From an uncultured Lachnospiraceae bacterium (GTDB lineage Bacteria > Bacillota > Clostridia > Lachnospirales > Lachnospiraceae): a DNA stretch of 52,561 nucleotides. Where the stretch lies: contig CAMWTP010000040.1 of the NCBI GenBank assembly GCA_947177165.1, forward strand, positions 1 through 52,561. The letters are read 5' to 3'. The notes beneath the pieces were generated by a model. The model searched no databases and was not told where the DNA came from. It saw nothing but the letters and a program-made list of their open reading frames with translations. A program made the position numbers and the translations under genes. Each line of letters opens with the position of its first letter. Position 1 is the first letter of the stretch. Of this stretch, positions 8,162-16,849 are shown piece by piece.

Positions 8162-9469
8162 ATGGGCGGCTGTGTAAAAAAATGGATGCTGGGTGCGTTG
8201 GGGGTTTTATCGGCAGGAGCGGCGCTTGCAGGGTGCAGCAGAGAAGTGGTGCAGACAAATGACAGCCTAATCGTCTATGCGGGCGGGGATGATGTCATTA
8301 TGGATTATGCGGTCAGAGAGTTTGAGCGGCGCTATCCGGATATCCCTGTGGAGTATAAGGGGCGCAAGGTTATCGAGGATGCGGAGGAATTTTACGGGTA
8401 CAACCAGCAGCTCTCAGCGCAGCTGATGAGCGGCGCGGGGGCGGATGTGTTTTTCATACAGGACTACTGGGATATCGACAAGCTGGTGCAGGCGGGGGCA
8501 TTTGCCGATTTGAGCGGAATCTATGACAGCTGTGAGCTGTTTCGGGATGCTGATTTCAATGGCGGTATCATGGACGCGGGCGTCTTTGACGGAAAACGGT
8601 ATTTTCTGCCGATGGAGTACAGGATTCCCATGATGATTTCCACGCGTGAAACATTGGACGAGGTAGGGTTTGACATCGTAAAGTGCACTGATTTTGACAG
8701 TTTTATGGCGGAGTCCGGCCGTTATATGAACAGTGCAGATTACGACAGACGTCTGTTTCGGATGGATGTGAGTGCGATGAACTGTATCTTCTGGTCGGGA
8801 TATCCGATCGTGGACAAGGGCGAGGTGGTCTGGGACATTGAGGAGACGAGAAATTACTTTGCGTGGTATAAGGATGTCTATGAGCGCGGTACCGGAGAGT
8901 ATATGTTTGGCGATCTGTTTGGTGCGGCGGCAGTGCGTGACGGCGAGTGTGTCTTTGAGAGCTCTGGGTTTCTGGATACCGATTTGAACGCGGTCAGGGC
9001 GCTCTATACCGTGGGGACGCCTGTGGCTGTGCCGGTATACAATAAGGATGGCGGCATCAACGCACTGATGACCCGCGCGGTAGCGGTGCGGGCAAACAGC
9101 GGGAATCTGGACAATGTGAGAAAGTTTCTGGAAATCCTGTTTGACAGGCAGATCATGGAGCAGCCAGGGGCACTGCGTTACGATATCAGTGTGCGGAAAA
9201 GCGTGATGGAGGACAAATATGAGTCGTATCTGAGAGAAGCGCCGTTCAAGATTGCCGTGAATGGATTTCCGTTTGAGCTTCCCCCGTTGAAAAAAGAGGA
9301 TTATGACGCGTATCTTGCCTGGGCGGACAAGGTGGACAAAGTGGTGTACTGGCCGGAATGGAGGCAGGATTTTCAAGGGGAAATCAGGCGTTATCTGCGA
9401 GGAGAGATCTCCTATGAGGAGGCGGCGCAGAGCGCGAAAAAGAAACTGGAGTTCTATCTGTCGGAATAA
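8162..9469 (+). CDS. Sugar ABC transporter substrate-binding lipoprotein
   Basis: A 435-aa extracellular solute-binding protein of the oligosaccharide (family 1) type. The N-terminus MGGCVKKWMLGALGVLSAGA ends in the lipobox LAGC. GGAGG at 8151-8155, six bases before the ATG at 8162, sets the start; readings from 8090 lack such a site. It is first in an operon with two permease genes and a small membrane protein gene. No ATPase is encoded nearby, so a shared MsmK-type ATPase elsewhere is likely. A TATAAT at 8076-8081 without a good -35 suggests an activator-dependent promoter. Confidence 0.87.
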   Translation: MGGCVKKWMLGALGVLSAGAALAGCSREVVQTNDSLIVYAGGDDVIMDYAVREFERRYPDIPVEYKGRKVIEDAEEFYGYNQQLSAQLMSGAGADVFFIQDYWDIDKLVQAGAFADLSGIYDSCELFRDADFNGGIMDAGVFDGKRYFLPMEYRIPMMISTRETLDEVGFDIVKCTDFDSFMAESGRYMNSADYDRRLFRMDVSAMNCIFWSGYPIVDKGEVVWDIEETRNYFAWYKDVYERGTGEYMFGDLFGAAAVRDGECVFESSGFLDTDLNAVRALYTVGTPVAVPVYNKDGGINALMTRAVAVRANSGNLDNVRKFLEILFDRQIMEQPGALRYDISVRKSVMEDKYESYLREAPFKIAVNGFPFELPPLKKEDYDAYLAWADKVDKVVYWPEWRQDFQGEIRRYLRGEISYEEAAQSAKKKLEFYLSE

Positions 9470-9487
9470 GGAACAGGGGAGGGTGCT

Positions 9488-10345
9488 ATGAGAAGAAGAC
9501 GGGCTGTGCAGGGATTTTTGTTTGTCCTGCCGTTTCTGGCTGGATTCCTGTTGTTTTTTGTTATTCCATTTCTGTGGAGTGCTGCCTACTCCCTGACGGG
9601 CGGTGTCGGAGGCATCGAATTTGCCGGACTGAGACATTACAGGTCTCTTCTGCAGAGCAGGGTATTTTTGCTGGCGGTAAAAAATACGCTGAAGTTTCTG
9701 GTGACTGGCGTGCCGCTTGTGATGCTTCTGGGACTGGGCGTCTCGCTGGCGCTGTACCAGGCATTCCGGGGAAGTTCCTTTCTGCGCGCTGTCTTTCTGT
9801 TTCCGCTGACGGTTCCGATTGCGGCCCTGATTGCGGCGGTACGGTTTTTCTTTGCGGAGGATGGCGCGCTGAACGGACTGCTAGCGCTTATGGGGGCGGA
9901 GGGCAGAAACTGGCTCGGCAGCGGAGCGGCGTTTGGCGTGCTGGTGCTGGTGTTTGTGTGGAAGAACTGCGGGTACAATATGCTCTTGTTTCTGACAGGA
10001 CTGTACGGGATTCCGGATGATCTGATATGGGCTGCCCGGATGGAAGGGGCGCACGCCGGGCAGGTGTTTTGGTATATCCGCATGCCGCTGCTGAAACCAA
10101 CATTCTTTTTTACGGCGGTCGTCTCGATCATGAATGCGTTCAAGATTTTTCGCGAGGCGTATCTGATTGGCGGGGAGAACCCGGATGCGGGCATTTATAT
10201 GCTGCAGCATTTTATGAACAACAATTTTCGGAACCTGAATTATCAGCGCCTGTCCGCTGCGGCATTTTTGGTTTTCTTTTTTATCTGTCTGCTGGTCGGA
10301 GGATTATTCTGGCTGAAAAACAAGGGGGGAACAGTGGAGTTATGA
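9488..10345 (+). CDS. Sugar ABC transporter permease (MalF/UgpA type)
   Basis: A 285-aa inner-membrane protein with six predicted helices. The ATPase-docking EAA loop is seen at AARMEGAHAGQVFWYIRMPLLKP (about residue 182 onward). It starts 19 bases after the binding-protein gene behind AGGGGAGG. Its stop overlaps the start of the next permease gene by four bases (ATGA), so the two are translationally coupled. Confidence 0.88.
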   Translation: MRRRRAVQGFLFVLPFLAGFLLFFVIPFLWSAAYSLTGGVGGIEFAGLRHYRSLLQSRVFLLAVKNTLKFLVTGVPLVMLLGLGVSLALYQAFRGSSFLRAVFLFPLTVPIAALIAAVRFFFAEDGALNGLLALMGAEGRNWLGSGAAFGVLVLVFVWKNCGYNMLLFLTGLYGIPDDLIWAARMEGAHAGQVFWYIRMPLLKPTFFFTAVVSIMNAFKIFREAYLIGGENPDAGIYMLQHFMNNNFRNLNYQRLSAAAFLVFFFICLLVGGLFWLKNKGGTVEL

Positions 10346-11169
10346 GGAATACTGCGGGAAAAAAACGGGTAAAACCGCTGGTACTGGCAGGGCGTGCGGC
10401 GGTGCTCCTGCTGGCTGCAGCTGCGCTTTTCCCGGTTGCATTTATGTGTGTGAACGCATTTGCAGCGGAGTCAGCCATGGAAAATGCCGGGGGATTTCTG
10501 CCTTCCGGGTGGGGATTGTCAGGGTTCTACGAGGTGTTTGTGCGGCGGCCGGATTATCTGGTAAAATTCTGGAATTCGCTGCTGCTCTCCAGCGCAATTG
10601 TCGCGGGGCAGTGTGTGCTTTCGGCGCTGGCAGGATACGGTTTTTCGAAATTTGTGTTTCCATTCAGGGAGGCAGTCTATTTTGCCGTTATCGTGCTGAT
10701 GCTCATGCCCTACCAGGTGACGCTGGTGTCGAATTTTCTGATCACGGATGCGCTGCATCTGAACAATACTTACTGGGCGATCCTGCTGCCCGGGATTTTC
10801 TCGCCGTTTGGCGTGTTTCTGATGCGGCAGGGGTTTGACGCCATGGAGGAGGGCATCCGGGAGAATGCCATGCTGGAGGGATGTTCGCAGCTGCGGGTTC
10901 TGACGCAGATTGCGGTGCCTGTCTGCCGGGGATGGATGACAGCCCTGATTCTGCTGGGTTTTGTGGATGCGTGGAACATGGTGGAGCAGCCGCTTGTCTT
11001 TCTGCAGGAGACATTCCGCTATCCGATTTCGGTTTTTCTCGCGCAGATGGACGAGTCGCGGATGGATGTTCTGTGTACCTGCGGGATTCTGGTGCTGCTG
11101 CCTGTACTGCTGCTGTTTTTGTTCAGCGAGGAGGACTTGACGGTCAGCGCTGCCGGATTGAAGGTTTGA
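10342..11169 (+). CDS. Sugar ABC transporter permease (MalG/UgpE type)
   Basis: A 275-aa partner permease. The true start is the ATG at 10342 (MRNTAGKKRVKPL), overlapping the previous stop, although the same frame stays open much further upstream. Hydrophobic helices follow, and an EAA-like loop (IRENAMLEGCSQLRVLTQIAVP) is present around residue 173. It forms the heterodimeric channel with the 9488-10345 product. The high-GC, G-rich coding strand leaves several long overlapping frames open here, which I regard as artefacts. Confidence 0.87.
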   Translation: MRNTAGKKRVKPLVLAGRAAVLLLAAAALFPVAFMCVNAFAAESAMENAGGFLPSGWGLSGFYEVFVRRPDYLVKFWNSLLLSSAIVAGQCVLSALAGYGFSKFVFPFREAVYFAVIVLMLMPYQVTLVSNFLITDALHLNNTYWAILLPGIFSPFGVFLMRQGFDAMEEGIRENAMLEGCSQLRVLTQIAVPVCRGWMTALILLGFVDAWNMVEQPLVFLQETFRYPISVFLAQMDESRMDVLCTCGILVLLPVLLLFLFSEEDLTVSAAGLKV

Positions 11170-11177
11170 GGTGGAGT

Positions 11178-11636
11178 ATGAGTGCGAGAAAAAAGAGGAC
11201 GTTGTGCTGTGCGGTTTGCATTTTTGTCATACTGTGTGTGTTTACGATTGTCTCCTACAGGACCAATATCAGGCTGATGCCCCATGTGGAGACGTTTTCG
11301 TACACGCCGCCGATTTTTCAGGCGGATGAGCGGCTGAAGTGGTATCTGCCGGAGGAAGCCTTTTTTGTAAACGCAAAGGGGCATATGGTGATTTACCGGG
11401 TAAAGGAGCGCGTCGGGCGGTTTGGCAGAGAGTACTTTGTGCAGGAGGTGCAGCTTGACATTTATACGGAAAACGGACAGCGGGAAATCAGGGAGGACGG
11501 TCATATCCGTGTGATTGCGCCGAATCTGGAAGCGTGGGATAATCTGGTGTACCGCAGCAGCCGGTTCTTTGCGGAGGGGGACGCTGTGGTGTGGGTGAAC
11601 CCGGAGTCGGACAAATCGGGGATTGTGGAGAAATAG
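11178..11636 (+). CDS. Small membrane-anchored protein of a sugar ABC operon
   Basis: I do not recognise this 152-aa protein. It has a basic start, one membrane helix (about residues 10-27) and a soluble, probably extracellular, remainder rich in beta-type residues. It starts eight bases after the second permease gene behind GGTGGAG and is followed by a terminator, so it is the last gene of the transporter operon. A role helping the transporter is suggested only by position. Confidence 0.75.
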   Translation: MSARKKRTLCCAVCIFVILCVFTIVSYRTNIRLMPHVETFSYTPPIFQADERLKWYLPEEAFFVNAKGHMVIYRVKERVGRFGREYFVQEVQLDIYTENGQREIREDGHIRVIAPNLEAWDNLVYRSSRFFAEGDAVVWVNPESDKSGIVEK

Positions 11637-11661
11637 TGTGGTGATTGTTTTTTGCTGTATC

Positions 11662-11704
11662 AGGAACTGCGAGAAAGCCGGAACAGGCGGCGCAGTTCCT
11701 TTTT
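11662..11704 (+). terminator. Intrinsic terminator of the sugar transporter operon
   Basis: AGGAACTGCG (11662-11671) pairs perfectly with CGCAGTTCCT (11691-11700), followed by a T-run. It closes the 8162-11636 operon. Confidence 0.88.
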
Positions 11705-11788
11705 GATGCACACTTTTGCGTGGACAATTGTGTAAAAGTGCCAAAAATCCGACCTCATTTTCTCACACATCGATTGCCGCTTGCCGTA

Positions 11789-11817
11789 TTGACTTATAAT
11801 GCCGTCCTTGTTATGAT
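11789..11817 (+). promoter_or_regulatory. Strong promoter of the galactan operon
   Basis: TTGACT (11789-11794) and TATGAT (11812-11817) with a 17-base spacer. The predicted start of transcription is near 11824, directly before a palindromic operator. Confidence 0.85.
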
Positions 11818-11826
11818 AAATACAGA

Positions 11827-11844
11827 TGCGCAAGCGGTTGCGCA
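11827..11844. promoter_or_regulatory. LacI-family operator of the galactan operon
   Basis: TGCGCAAGCGGTTGCGCA is a perfect palindrome with seven-base arms around GCGG. It lies about three bases after the predicted transcription start, so binding would block initiation. The likely regulator is the LacI-family protein encoded in the same operon at 14602-15642, making the system autoregulated. That pairing is inferred. Confidence 0.8.
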
Positions 11845-11888
11845 AAGCGCAGAAAACATCAAATATGATAAGAAAATGGAGAAAAATT

Positions 11889-13007
11889 ATGCTGGATTAT
11901 ATCAAAGGAATGGACATTTCATCGTTGGATGAGATTGAAAAACTTGGTGCAAGGTTTTATGACAACGGCAAAGAGGATGACCTGATTCAGATTCTGAAAA
12001 GTTACGATACCAATTACATTCGGCTAAGGCTATGGAATGATCCCAAATCCCCGGAGGGAAAGCCGTACGGGGCAGGGAACACGGATTATGAGACGACGCT
12101 TCGCATGGCAAAACGCGTGAAGGCGGCAGGGCTTGGATTTTTGCTGGATTTTCACTATAGCGACTTCTGGGCAGATCCCGGCAAGCAGAGGAAACCAAAG
12201 GCGTGGGCAGACTACAATGCTGACCAGCTGGAGCAGGCAGTGTATGACTTCACGAGAGAGATGATGACTGGTTTTGTCAAAGAAGGTGCGGTTCCCGACA
12301 TGGTTCAGGTCGGAAATGAGCTGTCAAACGGACTGCTCTGGCCGGAAGGACAGGTTCCGAATTATGGCAATATTGCGCGTTTTGTCAGCGCTGGCATCAG
12401 GGCGGTGAAGGAAACCTGCCCGGCTGCAAAGATCATGATCCATCTCGACAACGGCGGAAATAACGCGCTGTACAGGGAGTGGTTTGACCAGTATATCAAT
12501 GTCAACAAGGGAGAGGATTTTGACATTATCGGACTATCCTACTATCCGTTCTGGCACGGCACGCTTGACGACCTGTCAAACAACATGAATGACATCGCGG
12601 GCCGCTATGGGAAGGAACTTGTCATTGCGGAGGTCTCCATGGGGCACACTACCGAGGATTACATCGATTACGAAAAGCTTGCGCCGGAGAACCGAAAAGG
12701 GATGGCGACAAGACCTGCACTCTGTGAGAAAGTACCGTTTTCAATGACCAAAGAGGGGCAGTGTGAATTCATGAAGGCATTTTTCGGGGTGATTGAGAAT
12801 GTTCCGGAAAACAAGGGAAGAGGCTTCTTCTACTGGGAAGCTGGCTGGCTGCCCGTTGCGGGAAGCGGCTGGGCGACAGACGAGGCGCTTGCCTATATTA
12901 AGGAGGCAGGACCGGGAGGAAACGAGTGGGCAAATCAGGCACTGTTCGACTATGACGGAAACGCACTTCCGGCGTTGGCAGTCATCAGGGATTATCAGCC
13001 CAAATAA
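11889..13007 (+). CDS. Arabinogalactan endo-beta-1,4-galactanase (GH53), cytoplasmic
   Basis: A 372-aa glycoside hydrolase family 53 enzyme that cuts beta-1,4-galactan. It has the family pattern MDISSLDEIEKLGARF at the start, the strand-4 acid/base Glu144 in QVGNELSNGLLW and the nucleophile Glu248 in VIAEVSMGHT. There is no signal peptide from the ATG at 11889 (GGAGA six bases upstream), so it should act inside the cell on imported galacto-oligosaccharides, unlike most exported GH53 enzymes. It is the first gene after the LacI-type operator and is followed by galT. Confidence 0.93.
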   Translation: MLDYIKGMDISSLDEIEKLGARFYDNGKEDDLIQILKSYDTNYIRLRLWNDPKSPEGKPYGAGNTDYETTLRMAKRVKAAGLGFLLDFHYSDFWADPGKQRKPKAWADYNADQLEQAVYDFTREMMTGFVKEGAVPDMVQVGNELSNGLLWPEGQVPNYGNIARFVSAGIRAVKETCPAAKIMIHLDNGGNNALYREWFDQYINVNKGEDFDIIGLSYYPFWHGTLDDLSNNMNDIAGRYGKELVIAEVSMGHTTEDYIDYEKLAPENRKGMATRPALCEKVPFSMTKEGQCEFMKAFFGVIENVPENKGRGFFYWEAGWLPVAGSGWATDEALAYIKEAGPGGNEWANQALFDYDGNALPALAVIRDYQPK

Positions 13008-13047
13008 TGGATGGATTCAATTTTTTAATAAACATGGGGGTATTACA

Positions 13048-14577
13048 ATGATCACAGAAAACATTTCGGCACTTGTAAATTATGGCATTGCAGCCGGGCT
13101 GCTCGAGGAATCCGACAAGATCTACACGACCAACATGCTGCTGGAGCTGTTCGGGCTGGACGAGTATGAGGAGCCGGAGAATTCCACAGGGATAGCAGAT
13201 CCCGCGAAATTTGATCTGGAAGGACTCTTAAAGCAGATGTTAGATTATGCGGTGGAGAAGGGGCTTCTTCCCGATGACAGCATCGTGTACAGGGATTTGT
13301 TTGACACAAGGATCATGGGGCTGCTGGTTCCGCGTCCGTCAGATGTAACGCGCACGTTCCGGAAGCTTTATGAGGAGAAGGGTGCGAAGGCTGCAACGGA
13401 CTGGTATTATACATTTAGTCAGGATACGGACTATATCAGACGCTACCGCATTGCGCGCGACATGAAGTGGAAGGCCGACACCGAGTACGGTGAGATGGAT
13501 ATCACAATCAATCTTTCCAAGCCGGAAAAAGATCCCAAGGCGATCGCGGCGGCAAAGAATGCGAAGCAGAGCGGTTATCCCAAGTGTCAGCTCTGTATGG
13601 AGAATGAGGGCTATGCCGGAAGGGTGAACCATCCTGCGAGACAGAATCACAGGATTATTCCGGTCACGATTCAGGGGAACAAATGGGGATTCCAGTACTC
13701 GCCGTATGTATATTACAATGAGCACTGCATCGTGTTTAACAGCCAGCACATTCCCATGAAGATCGAGCATGACACGTTTGTCAAGCTTTTCAACTTTGTG
13801 GAGCAGTTTCCGCACTATTTTGTGGGCTCCAATGCAGATCTTCCGATCGTGGGCGGCTCCATCCTGAGCCATGACCATTTTCAGGGCGGAAATTATGAGT
13901 TTGCGATGGCGAAAGCGCCAGTTGAGAAAGAATTTCAGGTCAAAGGCTTTGCGGATATTGACGCTGGCATCGTCAAGTGGCCGATGTCAGTCATCAGGCT
14001 TTCCCATGAGGACTACAACAGGATTATCGAGCTTGCGGATGTGATTCTCGCCAAATGGCGCGGTTACACGGACGCGGCGGCATTTATCTACGCGGAGACA
14101 GACGGGGAGCCGCACAATACGATCACACCGATTGCGAGAAAACGCGGCGGCAGGTATGAGCTGGATCTTGTTCTCAGGAACAATATCACGACAGAGGAGC
14201 ATCCGCTCGGTGTATACCATCCGCACGCAGAGCTTCATCATATCAAGAAAGAAAATATCGGCTTAATCGAGGTGATGGGACTTGCAGTGCTGCCGTCAAG
14301 ATTAAAGTCAGAGCTGGAGCAGCTTGCAGATGCGATCGTCGCCAAAGAGGATATCCGCAAAAACGAAGTGCTCGAAAAGCATGCGGACTGGGTAGATGAA
14401 TTCCTTCCGAAATATGACATTTTCAAGCAGGACAATACGGTCACGAAGGAGAATGTGATGGATATCATCAAGAAGGAAACTGGAATTGTGTTTGGCAAGG
14501 TACTTGAGCATGCAGGTGTGTACAAGAGGGATGATGCCGGAAAAGCGGCATTCCAGAGGTTTATCGACAGCCTGTAA
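13048..14577 (+). CDS. galT: UDP-glucose-hexose-1-phosphate uridylyltransferase (class II GalT)
   Basis: A 509-aa class II GalT of the Firmicutes type, the Leloir enzyme exchanging UMP between UDP-glucose and galactose-1-phosphate. Recognisable parts are YPKCQLCMENEGYAGR, NHRIIPVTIQGNKWGFQYSPY and ILSHDHFQGG, which carries the active-site histidines. The start at 13048 follows GGGGG, 40 bases after the GH53 gene. It lets galactose released by the GH53 and GH2 enzymes enter glycolysis. Galactokinase is not in the window. Confidence 0.93.
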   Translation: MITENISALVNYGIAAGLLEESDKIYTTNMLLELFGLDEYEEPENSTGIADPAKFDLEGLLKQMLDYAVEKGLLPDDSIVYRDLFDTRIMGLLVPRPSDVTRTFRKLYEEKGAKAATDWYYTFSQDTDYIRRYRIARDMKWKADTEYGEMDITINLSKPEKDPKAIAAAKNAKQSGYPKCQLCMENEGYAGRVNHPARQNHRIIPVTIQGNKWGFQYSPYVYYNEHCIVFNSQHIPMKIEHDTFVKLFNFVEQFPHYFVGSNADLPIVGGSILSHDHFQGGNYEFAMAKAPVEKEFQVKGFADIDAGIVKWPMSVIRLSHEDYNRIIELADVILAKWRGYTDAAAFIYAETDGEPHNTITPIARKRGGRYELDLVLRNNITTEEHPLGVYHPHAELHHIKKENIGLIEVMGLAVLPSRLKSELEQLADAIVAKEDIRKNEVLEKHADWVDEFLPKYDIFKQDNTVTKENVMDIIKKETGIVFGKVLEHAGVYKRDDAGKAAFQRFIDSL

Positions 14578-14601
14578 GGCATATGGACGGGTGTGAGGCA
14601 G

Positions 14602-15642
14602 ATGGAAACATTTCGCAATGAGCGATGGGAAAATGAATCAGGCAACAAAAAGATTACAATTTCAGATGTGGCAGAAGCGCTTCATGTTTCCAAGACAACC
14701 GTCTCAAGGGCGATATCAGGGAAAGGGCGTATTGGTGAGGACACCAGACAGAAGGTTCTCGCCTATATTGAGGAGAATGACTACAAACCCAATGTGATCG
14801 CGAAAGGGCTCGCACAGAAGAAAACCTACAACATTGCTTTGGTGATTCCCGGGGACTGCAATCTTGTGGATATGCCCTTTTTCCAGAACAGTATGCAGGG
14901 GATCTGCGAGGAGGCGTCTGCGAACGACTATGATGTCATGCTCGTGACGACGACGGGCAGCTCCTCCGCTAATCTGGAGCGCATGCTTGCAAACAATAAG
15001 GTGGACGGCGTGATACTGAGCCGCTCTCTGGTGAAGGATAGGAATGTCGCCCTGCTGAAAGCACAGAGTATCCCCTTTGTGCTGATGGGAACGTCGCGGG
15101 ATGAGAAAATCCTGCAGGTAGATAACGACCACAGGACAGGCTGCAGTGAGCTGGTAGGGCGCATGCTCGGAACAGGGATTGCTAAGGTTGGACTGATTGG
15201 CGGCAGCAAAAATTATGTCGTGAACCGGACAAGGCGGCAGGGGTATGCGGACGCTTTCAAAAACGCGGGAGTACAGCTGGAAACGTCACTGATTTTTGAG
15301 GATTGTGACAGTTCGGACAAGATAGAGTCGGCAGTGGAAAAGCTGATTCGGGAAAACGTGCAGGCCATTGTCTGTATGGATGATGTGATATGCTCCGTCG
15401 TGCTCCAGGTTCTGGCCGGGAAAGATATTCTGGTTCCGCAGGAGATTCAGACGGTGTCGTTTTATGACAGCACACTGTTGAAAAACAGGAAACCGGCGGT
15501 CACATCGCTTCTGTTTGATGACAAGGCGCTTGGGGCGCTCACCTGCAGAGTACTTCTGCAGTATATTCGGGGTGAGAGGATAGAAGCAAAGACCTTGCTT
15601 GGGTACGAACTGGTCGTCAGGGAGTCAACACTTTTTCCTTGA
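14602..15642 (+). CDS. LacI-family transcriptional regulator
   Basis: A 346-aa repressor. It carries the LacI helix-turn-helix (ITISDVAEALHVSKTTVSRAISGKGRIGEDTR, about residues 18-49), then a periplasmic-binding-protein-like sugar sensor. I chose the ATG at 14602; an in-frame GTG at 14593 is possible and the ribosome site does not decide. The gene lies 24 bases after galT, so the repressor is made from the operon it probably controls through the palindrome at 11827-11844. The inducer is probably galactose or a galacto-oligosaccharide. Confidence 0.88.
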   Translation: METFRNERWENESGNKKITISDVAEALHVSKTTVSRAISGKGRIGEDTRQKVLAYIEENDYKPNVIAKGLAQKKTYNIALVIPGDCNLVDMPFFQNSMQGICEEASANDYDVMLVTTTGSSSANLERMLANNKVDGVILSRSLVKDRNVALLKAQSIPFVLMGTSRDEKILQVDNDHRTGCSELVGRMLGTGIAKVGLIGGSKNYVVNRTRRQGYADAFKNAGVQLETSLIFEDCDSSDKIESAVEKLIRENVQAIVCMDDVICSVVLQVLAGKDILVPQEIQTVSFYDSTLLKNRKPAVTSLLFDDKALGALTCRVLLQYIRGERIEAKTLLGYELVVRESTLFP

Positions 15643-15680
15643 TTTATTCTTTGAATTGTAAGTCTGAGGGGGAGAACAAT

Positions 15681-16607
15681 ATGCCTAAGAAAAAAAAGAA
15701 ACCAGCGGAGTTTCGCTTTTACGAGGTGCCTCAGGAGGAGTCGGTGTTAGCGCTGATGGGTGATAAGTGGATACAGATTTACGGCGAAAACATTGACAAT
15801 ATGCACTTTCACAACCTGCTCGAGATCGGATATTGCCACTATGGAGACGGTGATCTGGTCATAGAGGATGACATGTATCGGTTTGGTGCAGGTATGGTTT
15901 CCTGCATTCCGGCAAATTATTTGCATGTCACCAAAAGTGACACAGGTGTCAGGGCATTTTGGGAATACATATATATCAATCCTGAGGATATACTAAGGCA
16001 GTGGGGAAAATCCATGCAGGAGATCAGGGATATCATGGAAGCAGTCGGCAAGAGATCCTTTTTTATCAAGGCGGAGGAAAGTCCTGTGATCGTGACGCTG
16101 ATACGCTCTATCTTTGAGGAGATGCAGCACAAGAGTGAGCACTATCGGGAGTGTGTCAGAGGGCTTGCATATTCGCTGGTGTTTGAGATTGCGCGGTTTA
16201 ACGGCGAGGGAGCGGGGCAGATGATTGGAAGGAATATCAGCCTGCAGCTTGAGAGTGCGATTGTGTATGTGGAGAAAAATTATCCCAATAATTTTAAGAT
16301 TGCAGATCTTGCAAATGAGTGTCATATGAGTGAGACACATTTCCGGCGTATTTTTCAGGAGAAGATGAACATGACACCTGTCGAGTATGTGAATTTCGTG
16401 CGGGTCAGAAAAGCGTGTGAGCTGATCGACAAGACGGATATCAGCATGGAGGATGTGGCGGAGAAAGTTGGGTTTGTCACGCCGTCAACGTTCAACCGGA
16501 ATTTCCGGCGTATCATCGGAACATCGCCGTATCAGTGGAAGAAACGTCCGGATAACCATGAGGGCAGGCTGCTGGAGTATAAGATATCAGCGCTTAAAGG
16601 GTGGTAG
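15681..16607 (+). CDS. AraC-family transcriptional regulator (galactan operon)
   Basis: A 308-aa regulator with an N-terminal cupin-like sensor (HFHNLLEIGYCHYGDGDLVIED around residue 38) and a C-terminal pair of AraC helix-turn-helices (FKIADLANECHMSETHFRRIF and VAEKVGFVTPSTFNRNFRRI). GAGGGGGAG before the ATG at 15681 decides the start; the frame is open to 15639. It is the last gene of the GH53 operon and lies upstream of the beta-galactosidase promoter, which has only an extended -10 and so may depend on this activator. Confidence 0.88.
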   Translation: MPKKKKKPAEFRFYEVPQEESVLALMGDKWIQIYGENIDNMHFHNLLEIGYCHYGDGDLVIEDDMYRFGAGMVSCIPANYLHVTKSDTGVRAFWEYIYINPEDILRQWGKSMQEIRDIMEAVGKRSFFIKAEESPVIVTLIRSIFEEMQHKSEHYRECVRGLAYSLVFEIARFNGEGAGQMIGRNISLQLESAIVYVEKNYPNNFKIADLANECHMSETHFRRIFQEKMNMTPVEYVNFVRVRKACELIDKTDISMEDVAEKVGFVTPSTFNRNFRRIIGTSPYQWKKRPDNHEGRLLEYKISALKGW

Positions 16608-16696
16608 CATGAAGAGATTTTCTAAGCCAGCAAAGGACGCTGACTAAGAAAATCTAAAGCTTCATGCGGAAGAATGCCAAGTGCAGGCATTCTTCC
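16607..16696 (+). ncRNA. Double-hairpin RNA element with AAAGGAC loop, copy 1
   Basis: Starts on the last base of the AraC stop codon. Outer arms 16607-16623 and 16647-16667 contain GCATGAAG/CTTCATGC and AGATTTTCT/AGAAAATCT. An inner stem CAGC/GCTG (628-631/639-642) holds the seven-base loop AAAGGAC (16632-16638). A perfect 11-bp hairpin follows (16668-16696). A second copy at 32531-32612 keeps the loop and the stems but not the stem sequences, which supports an RNA structure. There is no T-run directly after it. Confidence 0.65.
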
Positions 16697-16811
16697 AGGA
16701 TAGCAAAGGAGTGCAGGATTTTTTCGTGATTGTTCAATGTAATGGGGTATAGATCATGAATGAAAATGCATGAAATCAAGAAGATTATAAAAACATAAAT
16801 AGAACAGCGGA

Positions 16812-16820
16812 TGCTATAAT
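16812..16820 (+). promoter_or_regulatory. Extended -10 promoter of the beta-galactosidase gene
   Basis: TGCTATAAT (16812-16820) is a consensus extended -10. No good -35 lies 17 bases upstream, consistent with positive control, possibly by the AraC protein encoded just before it. Confidence 0.6.
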
Positions 16821-16849
16821 AAATTGGTATTCGTTACGGGGGCAGGAGA

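Noticed and set aside
8414..9637. A 407-codon frame antisense to the sugar-binding lipoprotein gene
   Set aside because: The sense strand encodes a clear lipoprotein with a lipobox and ribosome site; the antisense product is His/Arg-rich, with no start signal, typical of a shadow frame in GC-rich coding sequence.
16607..16696. Simple terminator after the AraC gene
   Set aside because: No T-run follows the stems directly, and the second copy keeps the loop and plan with different stems, which a terminator would not need.
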